A DNA stretch of 64,000 nucleotides from Nepenthes gracilis (GCA_033239525.1 BSYO01000033.1:8981501-9045500); one strand, 5' to 3'. Shown: positions 45,990-58,571, counted from the stretch's first letter. Notes: generated by a model from the sequence alone, not told the origin. Numbers and translations: made by a program.

Positions 45990-46673
45990 GTGGAAATAGA
46001 GAGAAAACTCATGGGGCAACCCTAAAGAACAAAAAGATAAAAAATGAGAAAATTAAACAGGGTGGAATTCGAGTTGAAATTGGAGAGAGATAGAACTCGT
46101 GGAGCATCCCCTACAAGTCCACAAAAAATAAATAAAAAAAATTAGAAAATAAAAAAATAAGAAAATTTTTTTTAAAAAATTAGAGAGATAATTTGTGTCA
46201 ACGTGTCCAAAACTATCCCTACACGATAAAATGTGTTAAAAATAATTCCAAAAAATAATTTTTTAAAAAATATATCCAAAAAAAAAAAAAATCTAAAAAT
46301 ATATTGCAGCCATGATGCAGATACGGCGAGAAGCCTGCCTCATGGGAGCCCGAATTGGCACTGACCCCCCTCGTAAGATTGAATTGTTTGTAAACGTACC
46401 GGTGAATCCATGAAAGAAGTAGAAGATTAAGTGTAAGATCTACAAGTTGCATGACATATATAAAAGCTTCAAGCAGAGGTTCAAAGTTTGGTACGGACCA
46501 GACTCTAGTACTAGAATTTGCTGGTTAAAGGGGCAGTCTCCAATCTCTGCATACCTGGCCAAAGAGTGTAATGAAATACGTCGGCTTCAAGCTGAAATAC
46601 TTCACTATTGGTTGTGTAAACCACTTTTCGTATCCAGCTCTTATCTTTAGCTGATTTTGAATAGTGTGGTAAG
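45990..46673. other. Upstream region of the MRL7-like gene
   Basis: A/T-rich with a near-duplicate pair ('gaaatagagagaaaactcatgggg' near 45992 and 'gaaattggagagagatagaactcg' near 46076). A 33-codon ORF at 46312 is listed separately. No confident TATA box is identified. Confidence 0.4.
46312..46413 (+). CDS. Short ORF upstream of the MRL7-like gene (33 codons)
   Basis: MMQIRREACLMGARIGTDPP followed by 13 more residues to the stop. It starts in a good context (gcagccATGATG) after an A-rich stretch ending in tgcag, which could be a splice acceptor. The composition is unlike its A/T-rich surroundings. It could be an upstream ORF of the following gene, the last exon of another gene, or a captured fragment. 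I do not recognise it. Confidence 0.3.
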   Translation: MMQIRREACLMGARIGTDPPRKIELFVNVPVNP

Positions 46674-49600
46674 ATGTTGCCCTATCCCGTTCTTCTTAGG
46701 CCAAAGTCCTTGCAATCTCTTGGTTCGATAAAATCCACGCTTATTACTTCTTCTTCACTTCTCCCTTCCTTAATTCCATCATCCACTGTGAACTATAGGT
46801 CGTATTTGTCTTCAAATCTGCTTATGTACTCGACGCAAATTCACGAGTTTACCCCAGAAACCAAATTTTGTGCTGCTATATCAGGGAAGAAGGATTTAGT
46901 TACCGACCCAGAATCTAGTCCTGACTCTGAATCAAAAGGTAGAAGAAGGGGCCGTCCCAAAATAGCTGCAAAGCCTCAAAAGGAAGATGAAAATTCTGGG
47001 AAAACTACTCCCATAACAATTCCCAGGAAGCCAAGGAGAGGCCGTAGGAGTGAAGCAATAGCAGTCGAGGATTTTGTCCGTGATTCACTTGAAAGGACAT
47101 TTGCCACAATTCAACAACAACACTCAGTTACCTTGGAAAGTAAAGAAAACATTCTTAAAGAAAGAGTCAGTGATGAGACTGATTCTGATACTAGTGGTGA
47201 TGATAGCGATGATAATAGTTCTGAAAAAGCGATGCAGATGGTGGTTGATGAGGATAATTTGCATTGGCCACTGGATGCTGATGTGGGCTGGGGTATTAGG
47301 GCATCGGAATATTTTGAGAAGCACCCTATTAAAAATGTTGTTGGAGAAGATGGTGTTGAGATTGATTGGGAAGGGGAGATTGATGATAACTGGGTTCAAG
47401 AGATCAATTGCTTGGAGTGGGAGAGCTTTGCTTTCCATCCAGCCCCTTTGATAGTTCTTGTTTTTGAAAGATATAACAGGTAGCGTGATTGTTATTATTG
47501 ATAATAACTGGAATATCGCACGGACATCTTAATTTTTTCCTGATTCTTGTTTCTGCATATTGTGATCGATTACTTTGAAAAAGAAAGGAAAAAAAAGAAA
47601 TGTCAATCAGAACATAGGAATTTTTATTTATGCGGGACAAAGGGGAATATGTTTAGAGTGTCAAATGTCTTTTATCATTGTTGAAGAATTGTGAAATATA
47701 TCGGAGCTTTCAATGATGTAAAAATGGTAATATTCAAATTGCGGCTTCCCAACACAGAATTCATATCCACGTGAATTGTTTTCATCAGTGATTTTAATAG
47801 AATGATGATTGATTTGGGATGATACAAATAATGTAGTGGTTTCCTAGGAGGATAACGGAACTGGAGTGTGGCTTATTAGTTTTATTCAGAAACACATTGT
47901 TGCTCAGACACTTCATTTTATCCTAAATTCCCTGTAGGGTGGTTCTGGATAGTTACCATTGAGCCTAGTGTTTGAACCGCTTGATGCTCCATTTTCATAT
48001 ACTTCTGTGGTTGTCCACATTTACTTTTGGCAATTTTGATACAAGTAGGTGTATGAATATTATTTAGATATTTAAGTTGATGCTCTTTATTGAGCGCATT
48101 CCAGCGATACTTTGTAATACTAAGCATGCATGTTTTTGTCATTGAGTCTTGAAACTGGACCATTGCTGCATTAGATATCTCATGCCCATATCGAGACAAT
48201 ATATGTGTGTCCATTTTCAAATTTCAAATGATTTTTTGCAGCATAACTGGATGGGTCCACTATGCCTCTCTAAAAAATCTAGCATGTCTCTATTGACAAG
48301 TCATGAACAATACATTGGACGTTTCATTCTAGAAAAAAGAGTAGATATTCAAGATCGCTATTTGCCAATGGAGAATTACACATAAATATTGTTTTTGTAT
48401 TAAAATTTTAATAGAAAGATGGTTGATTTGTGGAAGATACAAAAGGTGTTGGGGATACTCGAAGGTTTCTGCAGATTTGGTGCCTTTAATTAATTCCTCA
48501 AAAGACCACTGTTGGTTACACACTTCATTTTTGCCAAGTCAGACTTTAGCTCAAGCACCATGGGGCATACATTACTTTAGCTCAAGCACCATGGGGCATA
48601 CATTCTGACGCTATGTACTGTTAATGTTGGGGAAAACATGAGGTGTTGCCTATGTTATTTGTTGAGATCAGCTATGGAATGTGAATTGTTCTGCTTCCAG
48701 ATATGCATTAAGGTCACTACATCTTTGAATTTTATTTTAGTTGATGCCATTATTAAGCATGCTATTCATCTATGCTTACTTCTTCACAGTGCGAGCATTG
48801 CTCTGTTAGACACCCCACACCTTATTGACAAGATACACCTGTACCCATTTTCATGTCATGACTAAAGAAACTGGTAACCTAATAATTTAATGAGTCCATG
48901 GTATCTATCAAAAGCATTTCATGGGCTGTTGAATCATAGCTTGGGATAAATTGATTGTTTATTGGGCAGTTGGGTTGGTCTTGGTGCTGAACCATTTCTG
49001 AAAACTCTTCATACATTGAAAATTTCAAAGATCCTTTGTAATGCAACATATTCCACGTAATGCTTTCATATCTTCATCTGTTATCTTGTCATGTGTCAAA
49101 ATATATGGAATTTATTGTTTCCATGAGCAGAAATGGCACTAGTTTGTTTGTTACTTCCTGGAAAATAGAGAAAGGTTTGGGTTTACCTAAATAGGTACTG
49201 TACTCATGGGCATGGTTTGTTTTCTTAGGCCATTGTTGATTGGTCGCTTCATTGTTTCCAAGACTGTGTCGTCAAATTCTTGTGGACATGATGTCATCAA
49301 GCATGATATCATCTGTTTTCCTAATCTCATTAAGTGTTCCTATGAGAGAGGCAATACTTTTATTTTCATGATTCTTTTGTGATCCTATCTTTGATTACAT
49401 CCAGTGTCCTTGTTTGACAAAAGTTTTATTTAGGTATGATAATGTTATTGTAGTGATAGAGGAGATCATGCTGCTTTTCTGCATGACATGAAATGTGCTT
49501 GGCTGCATGTCTCAGCCATGTCACCTTGGAGGCTACACTCCACATGGCATTACATGTCATCATATTAGTTAGTAGATTGTTGGTAAGTAGTTAATAATAG

Positions 49601-52600
49601 GTAGTTAGTATTACGTGTTAGTTAGCTAGATAATATTGTGATGACGTAATGTACTAATTTAAGTAGTTTGCATATTGTGTGGTTGTAAGTGTACTAGTAG
49701 GTAGGATTATAACTAACTGGTGTATTTTGTATTAGCCTACGAGTAGGTTATTCTCATTTAACTGGCGATATGAATGAATTTATTGCCCAAGTGCAAGTGT
49801 TCTCCTCCTTTGTCCAATTCCCCCTTTGTATAGCCTTCTTCTCATCTGATCTCTTCTCTCTTTGCCTCTTAATTCACCTTCTTCACACATCTATCCCTAA
49901 ATCTTGTAATGAAGGTGGAATCATAGCCCCTTCATCACTGGCATCGGGGGCAAGTCTCCTTGGGAATTTTGGCTCATCTTACCAAATTCCACATCTGTCT
50001 TCTTAAAAAACGTATGACAAATGTCAGCATTCAGCATCCTGCCAACTTGGTTTCTGATGCTGCAGAAGTTCCACTCAACTTATATAATTTTTTTTTTTTT
50101 CAAAAGCTTCAACCCGAAAATATGACAGAAGTATCAAAGTATTCTGGTTTGGCCATGTTTTACCTGGTTCTTTAGACATTGCACTTCCAAGTTCCAAAAA
50201 ATATTCCCACAAACACACCCGAATTTCAGTTCTGGAATGTTGTGGTCCTGAAATCTGCATTTATGCAAATTTGTTTTGGTTTGTTTTTTCTGATGCTTGC
50301 CCACTTTTTTTTTAAAATTCTGCTTTCTTCAATGGATCATTGATACACCTCCATTCTGCATTTCAGACTCAAGAAGTACAAATACGAACCGCTGTTCTAC
50401 AATTTCCAGCAACATAGGAGAATTATGAAATTTTGTAACAAAATTCTACTCTTTTGTTCTTCAAAATTTCTTTTTGCTGTCTTCTCTCGGTCTGTGCATT
50501 CTATTCAATTAAACAGATCCTAAACATATCAACATTAAGCAAGATGAAGTCAGGACAACAACAAATGGAAGAATTCAAACTGACTCTTGCTCAATCCAAT
50601 AAGAATATTTTCAGAGAATAGATCAAAATTTTGATGTTTTTCTTCTCAAATATGAGTCTGTCATGAATTTACTGCACACATGCACCAGAATCATTCTTGT
50701 TGAGATAAATGATTTGTCTTACCTCTTAAACACAACAATCCTTCACCATGCTTTTGATCCTTGTGGGTTTGTTGAAAGTATTGTCATTATACAATTTTCT
50801 ACCCCATTTAAAGCCCTCATCTACTATCACTCCAATAAGAAGCAATCCAAGCTAGAAATCTTGTGAATGGAAGGTGCATCTATGATTCTTGTTGCAAAAT
50901 GACCGTTCAGTGCTATAGTCCTCCCAGCAGCACTCAAGAATCATCTCTTGGCTAATGACATGTGAGAAACTGTACTTACCCAAAAAAAAAAAAAAAAAAA
51001 GAGGCATGTGGGAAACTGTGGTGATATTGAAGATGATGAAAATGAAGATGACTCAATTCTGTTATGTTCTAATCAATTTGAATATTTAGCCTTAATCATG
51101 GATACTTGTTTAGATTTGAAAGTAACAAATGATGATGATGATGATAGTGTTGATGAGGAAGAACCTAGGTAAACATAAACAATCAAATGCTTTGCTACCC
51201 TCTCCACAACATAAGGTTATCTAAGATTCTTGTGAGAAGCCTGTTGATGACTCTTGATGTTTCAGAGTTCCCACAACCACCTTGTTGGCTTAAAACATTA
51301 CTACATTGGCCTTCTTCAGTTTGCATTACAAGCTCAATGGAAGAGTCTTCATCGATAAGGGGTCCTCTAATAAGCAAGCTAAATGTTCTTACAAAATTAT
51401 CACATTAATTCTTGATATATTGTCAAGAACACTTATAGTCTGTTGCTATCTTACTCTATGTTGTATAATTTAGTATAGATATTAAGTAGATAAAATGTAT
51501 TTTTTCAAGTAAGATCATCTCACACCTTTCCATACTGGAGGCCGAGGATGATCTCACCCTGGGGGTATTTTCATGAGTCATGACATGACATGTGCTTGGT
51601 TACATGGCTAGGCCATGTCACACAGGAGGCTGGGCCTAGTAGGCTCCACATCATATTAACCTGTCGTTACATTAGTTAGTAGATTGATAGTAAGTAGTTA
51701 ATAATAGGTTATGACTTGTTAGTTAGCTATTTCATATTGTGTGAATGTAATGTAAATAATTAGAGTAATGTGTGGTTTTAAGTGAGTTTTAGTAGTTAAG
51801 ATTATCATTAATTGGTTTATCTTGTATTAGCCTTTAAGTTGGCCATTCTCATGTGACCAGCCATATGCGAAACGATATGAATGAATTGGTTGCCTAAGTG
51901 CAATTGTTCCATCCCTTTGTCTAATTCCACCTTTGTCTAGTCTTCTGTGGTCCTCTCTCTTTGCATCTTAATTCACTGTCTTCTTTCCAAATCTATCCCT
52001 AAATCTAGTAATGAATATGGAATCCTGGCCACTTCTTATATTTTCTTTATTCATTGAGAATTTCCCATTGTTGATGTTTTATTGTTCTTCTAATCATTTA
52101 ATTTGATATTATTGCTTGTGATATGCAAAATTAAATTGTTCATTCGTGTTGTGTTTTTATTTGGAGCATTGATGTTCAGCACTATGTGCCCATGTTGGTA
52201 TGCTACCTTTTACTTTGGTTTCAAAAGCCATAGTTTTAATCTTACAAAATTGGCAGCTAAGGCTCCCTGGTGGTAGGCTTTGCTCAGCAACATTGAACAG
52301 AACTAAACTTAGGAACTAAAAGCTAAGAAGTGCTGGAAAGTAAGTGTTGCTAAAACAAATACCTGGTCGATTTGGTTGGAAGGGTGGATGTGCTGCATGT
52401 CAGTAGGTAGATATACTGAATCTTTTCAAAATCCTTTCCATGCATGCAAAATTTCCTTAATGTTTCATGCGATGAATATTTGAAAAATATCTTCATTGGC
52501 TTTTTGCCATGTTACATGAATTTAACAATCATGATTTTGGCTATTTGGTTGTTTGTTGCTACTTTTCCGTTCATATTCTCCATTCCAAGACATTTCACTG

Positions 52601-52912
52601 TGTTTCACTGGCTCAATTTTATACAAGCATTTGTGGAAGAGGCTTTTTGATGAAATTACTGTCTTTTTCTAGTTCTCCCTAGGAATGATGTATAGAAAAG
52701 AGGGAATGGCACAACAAGAAATGAAGAATTAGCATAGGCTATTTGATAATATAAACCTGATGGTATCATGAAGCTATTCCTGTTACATTTGTTCTATCAA
52801 TTGCATGAGATACACTGTTTGACATTTGTATTAGCATGTTGCCCAGTCTTGAGATGAGTTAATAGAAGAGAATGAAGTTCATAGTCGATAGTATATAGGG
52901 TCCCTATGTTTG

Positions 52913-52943
<31 letters not shown>

Positions 52944-53632
52944 TTTTTTTGGGGGGGGGGGAACTACTTTCATATTATATCTCAACAAATCAAACAAACT
53001 TGATTATGTTTATTTTTAAAGCAAATATTAAGACAAAAATTAAATGTAAAGGTAAATGTGAAAGCTCTTTGTCATATTTTTTCCTGACACCAATATCTTA
53101 GGATTGAAGTTTTATTATGTTCTGATACTTGGACATTGGCACATCTGTCCTAACAGGAGTCTGGGCATAGTTCCCTTGCTTACATAAAAAGGCATGTACA
53201 ACTATCTAGCTGGACTAGTGGAGTGTCTGGGTGGGTCTGTCTAGCATCATGATAGCCCTTTATATATGTCGATGGTTCGGGACCGCGTCTTTGTTCTTCA
53301 TGCTCACATCCATTATCTCTATGATAATTTAATGCTCATCTAGTGTAGATATGATGTGGACCAATATCGGAAAATTTGACTGGTTCTCTGTGAGAATGCT
53401 TAGTCCCTTGGTGCCATTGTTGTTATGAACATGTGGGTAGTACATACAGAAGTGATGAACAGAGTGCTGATTATTTCCTTACTCCCCTGGTATCAGCCTG
53501 TTCATGAATTTGACACTATTTATTGTTTTCTTTGATGTTGTGTATAGGGCAGCTGATAACTGGAAGCTTTTAAAAGAGATAGAGCAGGCACTTAAGGTTT
53601 ATTGGAATGCCAAAGATCGACTGCCTCCCCGA
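46674..53632 (+). CDS. MRL7: Chloroplast thioredoxin-like-fold protein, MRL7/SVR4 family, 5' portion
   Basis: Exon 1 is 46674-47479 and exon 2 is 53548-53632. The GT-AG intron between them splits an Arg codon, and removing it gives one open frame of 297 codons. The N-terminus is rich in Ser, Thr and Leu like a plastid transit peptide. A basic stretch ([22 protein letters not shown]) and an acidic one ([20 protein letters not shown]) follow. The conserved part has [40 protein letters not shown] and [11 protein letters not shown], then across the intron [20 protein letters not shown] and DRLPPR. I recall these from MRL7 (SVR4/ECB1) and MRL7L, plastid proteins with a thioredoxin-like fold needed for chloroplast gene expression. 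The remaining ~80-residue end of that fold is not in the window. The paralogue cannot be decided. Confidence 0.72.
48543..48604. repeat. Perfect 31-bp tandem duplication in intron 1
   Basis: Two adjacent identical copies (48543-48573 and 48574-48604) starting actttagctcaagcacc. The lack of any difference indicates a recent event. Confidence 0.9.
49475..49928 (+). repeat. Copia-type LTR copy 1 with PBS-like end, in intron 1
   Basis: Homologous to 51570-52030: 'gttagtagattg.tagtaagtagttaataataggt' (spaced differences), 'ttgtattagcct', 'gatatgaatgaatt' and 'atctatccctaaatct.gtaatga'. It is followed at 49916-49928 by tggaatcatagcc, 11 of 13 matching TGGTATCAGAGCC. The start is approximate. Confidence 0.65.
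49929..51569. other. Sequence between the two Copia-type LTR copies
   Basis: No gag or pol motif recognised. It contains poly-T (50090-50100), poly-A (50981-51000) and an acidic reading frame (51002-51172). It could be a non-autonomous element interior carrying a captured fragment. Confidence 0.45.
51002..51172 (+). other. Acidic exon-like fragment
   Basis: An open stretch reading [20 protein letters not shown] and, further on, [16 protein letters not shown], ending cctag|gtaaac, which looks like a splice donor. An 'aag' after an A-rich run precedes it. Part of the acidity comes from a GAT microsatellite (51131-51147). It may be a captured exon or chance. Confidence 0.25.
51570..52030 (+). 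repeat. Copia-type LTR copy 2 with PBS-like end, in intron 1
   Basis: Partner of 49475-49928. It too is followed by a PBS-like tggaatcctggcc (52018-52030), which is unexpected for a 3' LTR. Confidence 0.65.
52907..52963 (+). repeat. Compound microsatellite (TG)n-(T)n-(G)n
   Basis: A TG run followed by a long T run and then a G run, in intron 1. Frames through it are not called. Length in the assembly may be unreliable. Confidence 0.9.
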
Positions 53633-53877
53633 GTATGACCAGCTACTTGCTTAAAATTTTCTTTTGTCCCATATTCTTAACGTTGTTTAAGGTTGCTTTC
53701 TGAAGTCAAAATGGTTCTAAAAGTGTTAAAATCACTTAAATGAAGTCTGCATTTATCACGAGTATTTGTTATGGCACTGATCTTCCTTTCAATAAAAGAG
53801 TAGCATACAGCACCTATGTAGTCCTGGTTTAGATGAATTACGTTCATACTTCCATTTTTATTTATCTGACATTTAGG

Positions 53878-53897
53878 GTTGGGGGGGGGGGGGAGGG
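53878..53897 (+). repeat. Poly-G tract
   Basis: Thirteen or more consecutive G just downstream of exon 2, in intron 2. Confidence 0.85.
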
Positions 53898-54302
53898 ACA
53901 ATCATCCATTCCTATACATGGGTTTACCACTTAAATGGGCAATAAATGGGTCATGGACTCATGGTTAATGAAGCTCAGGTTAAATCGGTATCCCTCACTC
54001 TGCACTTAGTTGGAAGGAACTGAAGTTCCAAGTCATGGGACAAAAATACCCTTATGTCACTCTTTGGCACTTGTCTAGCTCACCCCCATGTGATGTAGAC
54101 AACTCATCCTAGTCTTGACTGATGTTCACTCTCCAAAAGTATAAAGATACAAGACTTTTGTAAGAAATACCAGCTTCATTAAAGATTTCTTGAGTGGAGT
54201 GTGGAACACCTCCCCAATACACACTCTCTATAGCTCACCCCTAAAGCTCTCAACATTTAGCCACTTCCTTTGTTTCACCATTCTTGCTTCGTATAATATA
54301 GC

Positions 54303-54455
54303 TTAAACAGAAATAATATTCATACACTTGTATATTTATTTTTACCGAAATTGCCAAAATTGGTGTGTGGAGAGAGTAAAAAAATAGAATAAGGTGGAAC
54401 CCACATTTTTGGTGATTTCGGTATAAGTGGGTGTATAAATGGTATTTCTCTATCT
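54303..54455. mobile_element. Small palindromic (MITE-like) element
   Basis: Long imperfect inverted repeat. The left arm has 'gaaataatattcatacacttg' and 'accgaaattgccaaaatt'. The reverse complement of the right arm has 'gaaataccatttatacaccc' and 'accgaaatcaccaaaaat'. The loop is about 30 bp. There is no coding capacity. Size and structure fit a MITE. I could not define a target-site duplication. Confidence 0.55.
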
Positions 54456-55924
54456 CAAATAAGGTATATCCCCTGTCTAAGAATGTGTCATATGATGTGG
54501 TCTTCAAATCAGCTATGACGACAGCAGCCACTCAGCAACACTTAGATGTCTGGGTGTATCAATAGCAACTGAGTAGCTGCGGGAACTAAAGCTACGGGAC
54601 AGAATTATTCCAGGCTGCAAGGAAAAAAGTTAGGTAGTTAGCAAATTAGTTGGAGAATGAATGTCCGGGATTAATCACTGTATCTACAAATAAAGATAAG
54701 AAACAACCATAGTTCTATGAGAAATTGCAATGGAATTGTCTCTTTTTATGTTACTAATTTGTCTTCTTCTGCTAAGTCATCTTCTTCTCTTTGAACTGTT
54801 TCATTCTTCTGTTTTCTCCTCGTTCTTCCCCTTAAATCCTTCTAGTTTGAAACTCTTACATTACAACTTGTACCAGGATTCAGTGAACTTTCCTTGTGGG
54901 AAAAAAATTCGTGTCTCCTCAAAGATTCATCTGAAATTGTCAAATTTTTTTCACACCAGTATTCATACAGCTCATCAACGGCAGCCAAACTGAAAAGCTT
55001 GGACTAACAAGTGAATCAATGACAACTGGAAAATCACAAAAAGTTTCAAATGATGGGAACCCAATCTGACAGATGCACCATGAATACAGATCATAAACTT
55101 AATCTCGTGAACCACATGATGCAACTTGGAGACATTCTCCAACTACCAGATAATCACAACCATTTTTTCTAATTCAAGCACCAAAGTGAAAATCCCTCTG
55201 CATTTGTTTGAGTGTCATGCCATTTTTTCAACCAAACCACCCACTCCCATGGACTATAATCACCAACCTCTTCTTGCTTTTCCCTTACCCAAACTAGAAA
55301 TTTCTTATTTCAATGGCCAAAACCCTAGGGGATGGATTTATAAATAAAAACAATATCTCAGCTTATTTGACATTCATAAAAAAAGGGCAATTGTGTCTAT
55401 GTTTCTTGAAGACAATATTAATATCTGATATCTAGGTACATCTTACAACACATTCACTACTTGGAAATGTTTAATATCGACATTTGCAGGAGGTTTGGAG
55501 ATCAGATTTCCCTTGATATTGCAGAGGAATTCAACAAATTGCTGCAAAGTGGACTGGTTGATGATTACCAAAAGCTGTTTTAGGAGCTAAGGTCTCTTAT
55601 GCTCCATGAAAATCCCCGTCTTACATAATCATACTTCATCCAGCTTCTTAAATAGCTTAAAGGATGAATTTAGGCCTATGGTCAAACTTCTTTACCCTTC
55701 ATTTCTAGTTCATGCCTCTAAAATTGCCAAACTTCAGGAACAATCTCTTTAAGCAATTGCCAGGAAAAACAAGTCAAAACTTCCATCTCTTCCTTCTTAC
55801 AATTCTAGAATTACTTCCTTCTAATCTTTGCCCAGTTTCTTCTCCCAAACCAGCCATGACTCCTGATGGCTCTCCCACCCTTACCATGAACCAAAAGAAA
55901 AACTTGGGTTTAAGTTTACATGGA

Positions 55925-56135
55925 TGAAAATATTAGTATCAGTCGCAGTCATATTGTATTGAACATATTGGATAATATATGTCGTTATTAGATGTATCGG
56001 ATGGAAAAAAAAACTCTGAAAATCGTTATTAATTGTATCAATCAATATTTTAAATATTGGTCAATATGTTGATATATCGTGATATTGTCGCAGTGTCAGA
56101 AATATCGTATTGGGGGCACATGTTGGTTAGTTGTT
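55925..56135. repeat. ATATTG/ATATCG-rich insert within the eroded gypsy element
   Basis: Between gag and RT remains lies about 210 bp with repeated atattg/atatcg words (for example 'catattggataatatatgtcg', 'ggtcaatatgttgatatatcg'). It encodes nothing recognisable and replaces the zinc knuckle, protease and front of RT. Origin unknown. Confidence 0.4.
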
Positions 56136-57848
56136 GGATGAACTACATGTTGCTTGTTACTTTTCCAAACTTGTTTTCGATTTCAAGTATCACCTAATGT
56201 ATGCACGAAGAAGACATTTATAGAATAACCTTCAAAATTTATCATGGCCACTATGAGTTCTGTGTATTGCCTCTCAGCCTTTCTTGTGCCCCAGCCACTT
56301 TTCAGGTACTAATGAGATAATTTTTATCCCTTACTGTGAAAGTATATCGTAATTTTCTGACGACATATTTATTAACATCAAATCACTAGGACAGCGGCAC
56401 TTCCAACACCTTCATTCTGTTTTTCTCCTATTGAAACAACACCACCTGTTTGCAAAGAAGACTACGTGTTCCGTCTGCAAATAGAGTGTCTGGGTTGCCT
56501 TTTTTTTTCTGGACCTGGGGTGCAAACAGACCCTTCCAAAATCACTGCTATGGCTCACTGCCACCCCCAAGTCCTTGAAAGCCTTAAGAGGATATTTACA
56601 ATTGACAGGATACTATAGGATGTTCGTACATCAATATGGTGATATCTCAAAAATTCTTAAGGGATCACTTATGAAGTTAAGTTCTACCGGTCTTTGGAAG
56701 CAGAACACTTTGACAACTGAAGTTTGCAAGTTCCTGAATTAACATTGCTTGATTTCACTAAAGCTTTCATTATGCTGATGCCTCTGACAGAGCATATTGT
56801 TGATATGCAGCAAGTGAGAACCATTACCAAAGCTTTTGTCAGTAAATGCAAGAATAAACCCATATATGAGAAGGAATTGCTTGCTATTATCATGGCTGTC
56901 ACCAAATAGAGAACATCCTCTCTTTGGCAATCACTTCATTATCAAAACAGATCACTGAAGCCTCAAATATCAGCTGGAACAAAGACTTGCTACAATTATT
57001 CAACAGACAAAACTCAATTAAACTCTCGGGGGTCCTATATGGTATTTATTACAAGAAGGGAAAAGAGAATATTGTGGCTAATGCATTATCCTGAGCGGAG
57101 GAAGCTGAATTTTCTGCCATGATCGCAATCTCTCGCGGAACTTGAATTTCAGAAATCATAAACAACTACGACATAGATACTTTGGCAGCAGAATTAATTC
57201 TTCTTCTAACCATGGATGCCAATGGCTGACCTCCATTTTATTCAATAATGGTCTTCTTATGCTGACAATTGCTTTTATATTGACATAGCTAATGATCTCA
57301 GACTAAAATTGATTCAACATTTCCATGATTCTTTGATTGGGGGCCATTCTAAGGTGTTGTGTACTTATCAGGCTTCACTACTATTTCTTTTGGCCAAAAC
57401 TATCAAAACAAATTCCACAATGTGTAGCTACACGTAACATCTGTTAGAGGAATAAATTTGAAAGAATTTCTTATCTTGGTCTTTGCAACTCTTACCAGAT
57501 ACCTCACAATCATGGCGCAAAGTATCAAAGGATTTTATTAAAGGTCTCCCTAGATCAAAGTGGCTGGGATACCATATTGGTTGTGGTAGATAATATGGCC
57601 AAATATGCTTAATTTCCAGTCTTTCACACCCGTTCACTGCCTCCAATATTGCTGCTGTTTTCCTCAATAATGTAGCTAAATTACATGGGCTACCATAACA
57701 TATCATTAGTGCGTCAGTGACAGAGGCAATGTCTGACAAGCAATTTTGTGACAGAGGCAAGGTCTGACTAGCAATTTTGGCTAGCCCTTTTCAAAAGGTT
57801 GGGCACATAATACACTGAGTACAATACCATCTTCAAACCCTGGTTAGA

Positions 57849-57862
57849 GAGAGAGAGAGAGA
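57849..57862 (+). repeat. GA microsatellite in integrase remnant
   Basis: gagagagagagaga within the eroded integrase region. Confidence 0.85.
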
Positions 57863-58170
57863 ATCAGTGCCTTGAAACTTAACTGAGGTGTATGACTTCC
57901 CACAAACCCCAACAGTGGATGGATTCACTGCCTATGGCTGACTGGTTGGACAATTCTTTATCACATAACACCATATCCATGACAGAATAGCTATTTCAAA
58001 TTTTCTTAAAGAAAAATTAGCTATGGCTCCAAATCGAATGAAGTAGTATGTCGATGCCACATCATAAAGAAATTTTTCTATAGAGGACATGGTACATCTT
58101 AAACTACAACCATATAGCCAAACCTCACTTGCTTTGACTTTGAGAAAGAATTTCTAGCTAGCTTCCCTTT

Positions 58171-58571
58171 TGATGTGGATATCATTGATGCAAAGATGTA
58201 ATTTGATTTTATTTCCAAATGGATATAGAGATTTGATTTATTTTGATATCTAAAATAGCATTGATTTTATTGTCAAATTAGATTTGATTTTCTTTCCACA
58301 TAGAAAATATTTCATTTTTAATTTATGTTATTTTCAAATTAGAAATTCTTAGATTTAATTTTGTTTCTAAATTATCCTAAGAATAGGGTTTCCTATATAA
58401 GAACCCTAATTCTATTGTTTGATTCAGAGTTGATGAATTGAATGAATTTGAGTAATTGTGCTTTCCCTCCCCTCTCCCTATTGGTCTTCTCTCTTTCTGG
58501 TCTCTACCTCTCTCTCTAGTCTCTCTTCCTTTTGTTCTCCTTCTCCTCCTCTACTTTCCTCCTTTACTGCA
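58171..58571 (+). repeat. 5' LTR of the CRM/Reina-like element (401 bp)
   Basis: Starts tgatgtggatatc and ends tactgca. It holds a TATA box TATATAAG at about 58394-58401 and a pyrimidine-rich U5 (58455-58560), whose open frames are not called. The 3' LTR lies outside the window, so the left end is inferred from TG and the abrupt end of integrase similarity. Confidence 0.75.

Larger units (their letters stand above)
55200..58170 (+). mobile_element. Eroded Ty3/gypsy element, truncated by a younger insertion
   Basis: Gag begins near 55245 (LEISYFNGQNPRGWIYK), with further gag phrases to about 55750 (LKDEFRPMVKLLYPSFLVHA). RT remains at 56210-56660: a damaged catalytic block (FSDD), QHLHSVFLLLKQHHLFAKK, LKALRGYLQLTGYYRMFVHQ. 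RNase H follows at 56740-57100 (YEKELLAIIMAVTK, FIIKTDHQSLKYQLEQRLAT). Integrase pieces lie at 57300-57870, and an integrase C-terminal block (MAPNRMKQ, then VHLKLQPYSQTSLAL) at 58020-58165. The sequence stops there at the LTR of the next element. Stops are frequent. Probably a chromovirus. Confidence 0.8.

Noticed and set aside
46447..46650. 67-codon frame (MHDIYKSFKQRFKVW...) as an exon
   Set aside because: No recognised family, lies just before the MRL7-like ATG, more likely 5' UTR or intergenic.
47074..47451. Overlapping 125- and 104-codon frames in MRL7-like exon 1
   Set aside because: Shadows of the conserved frame, which continues across the intron.
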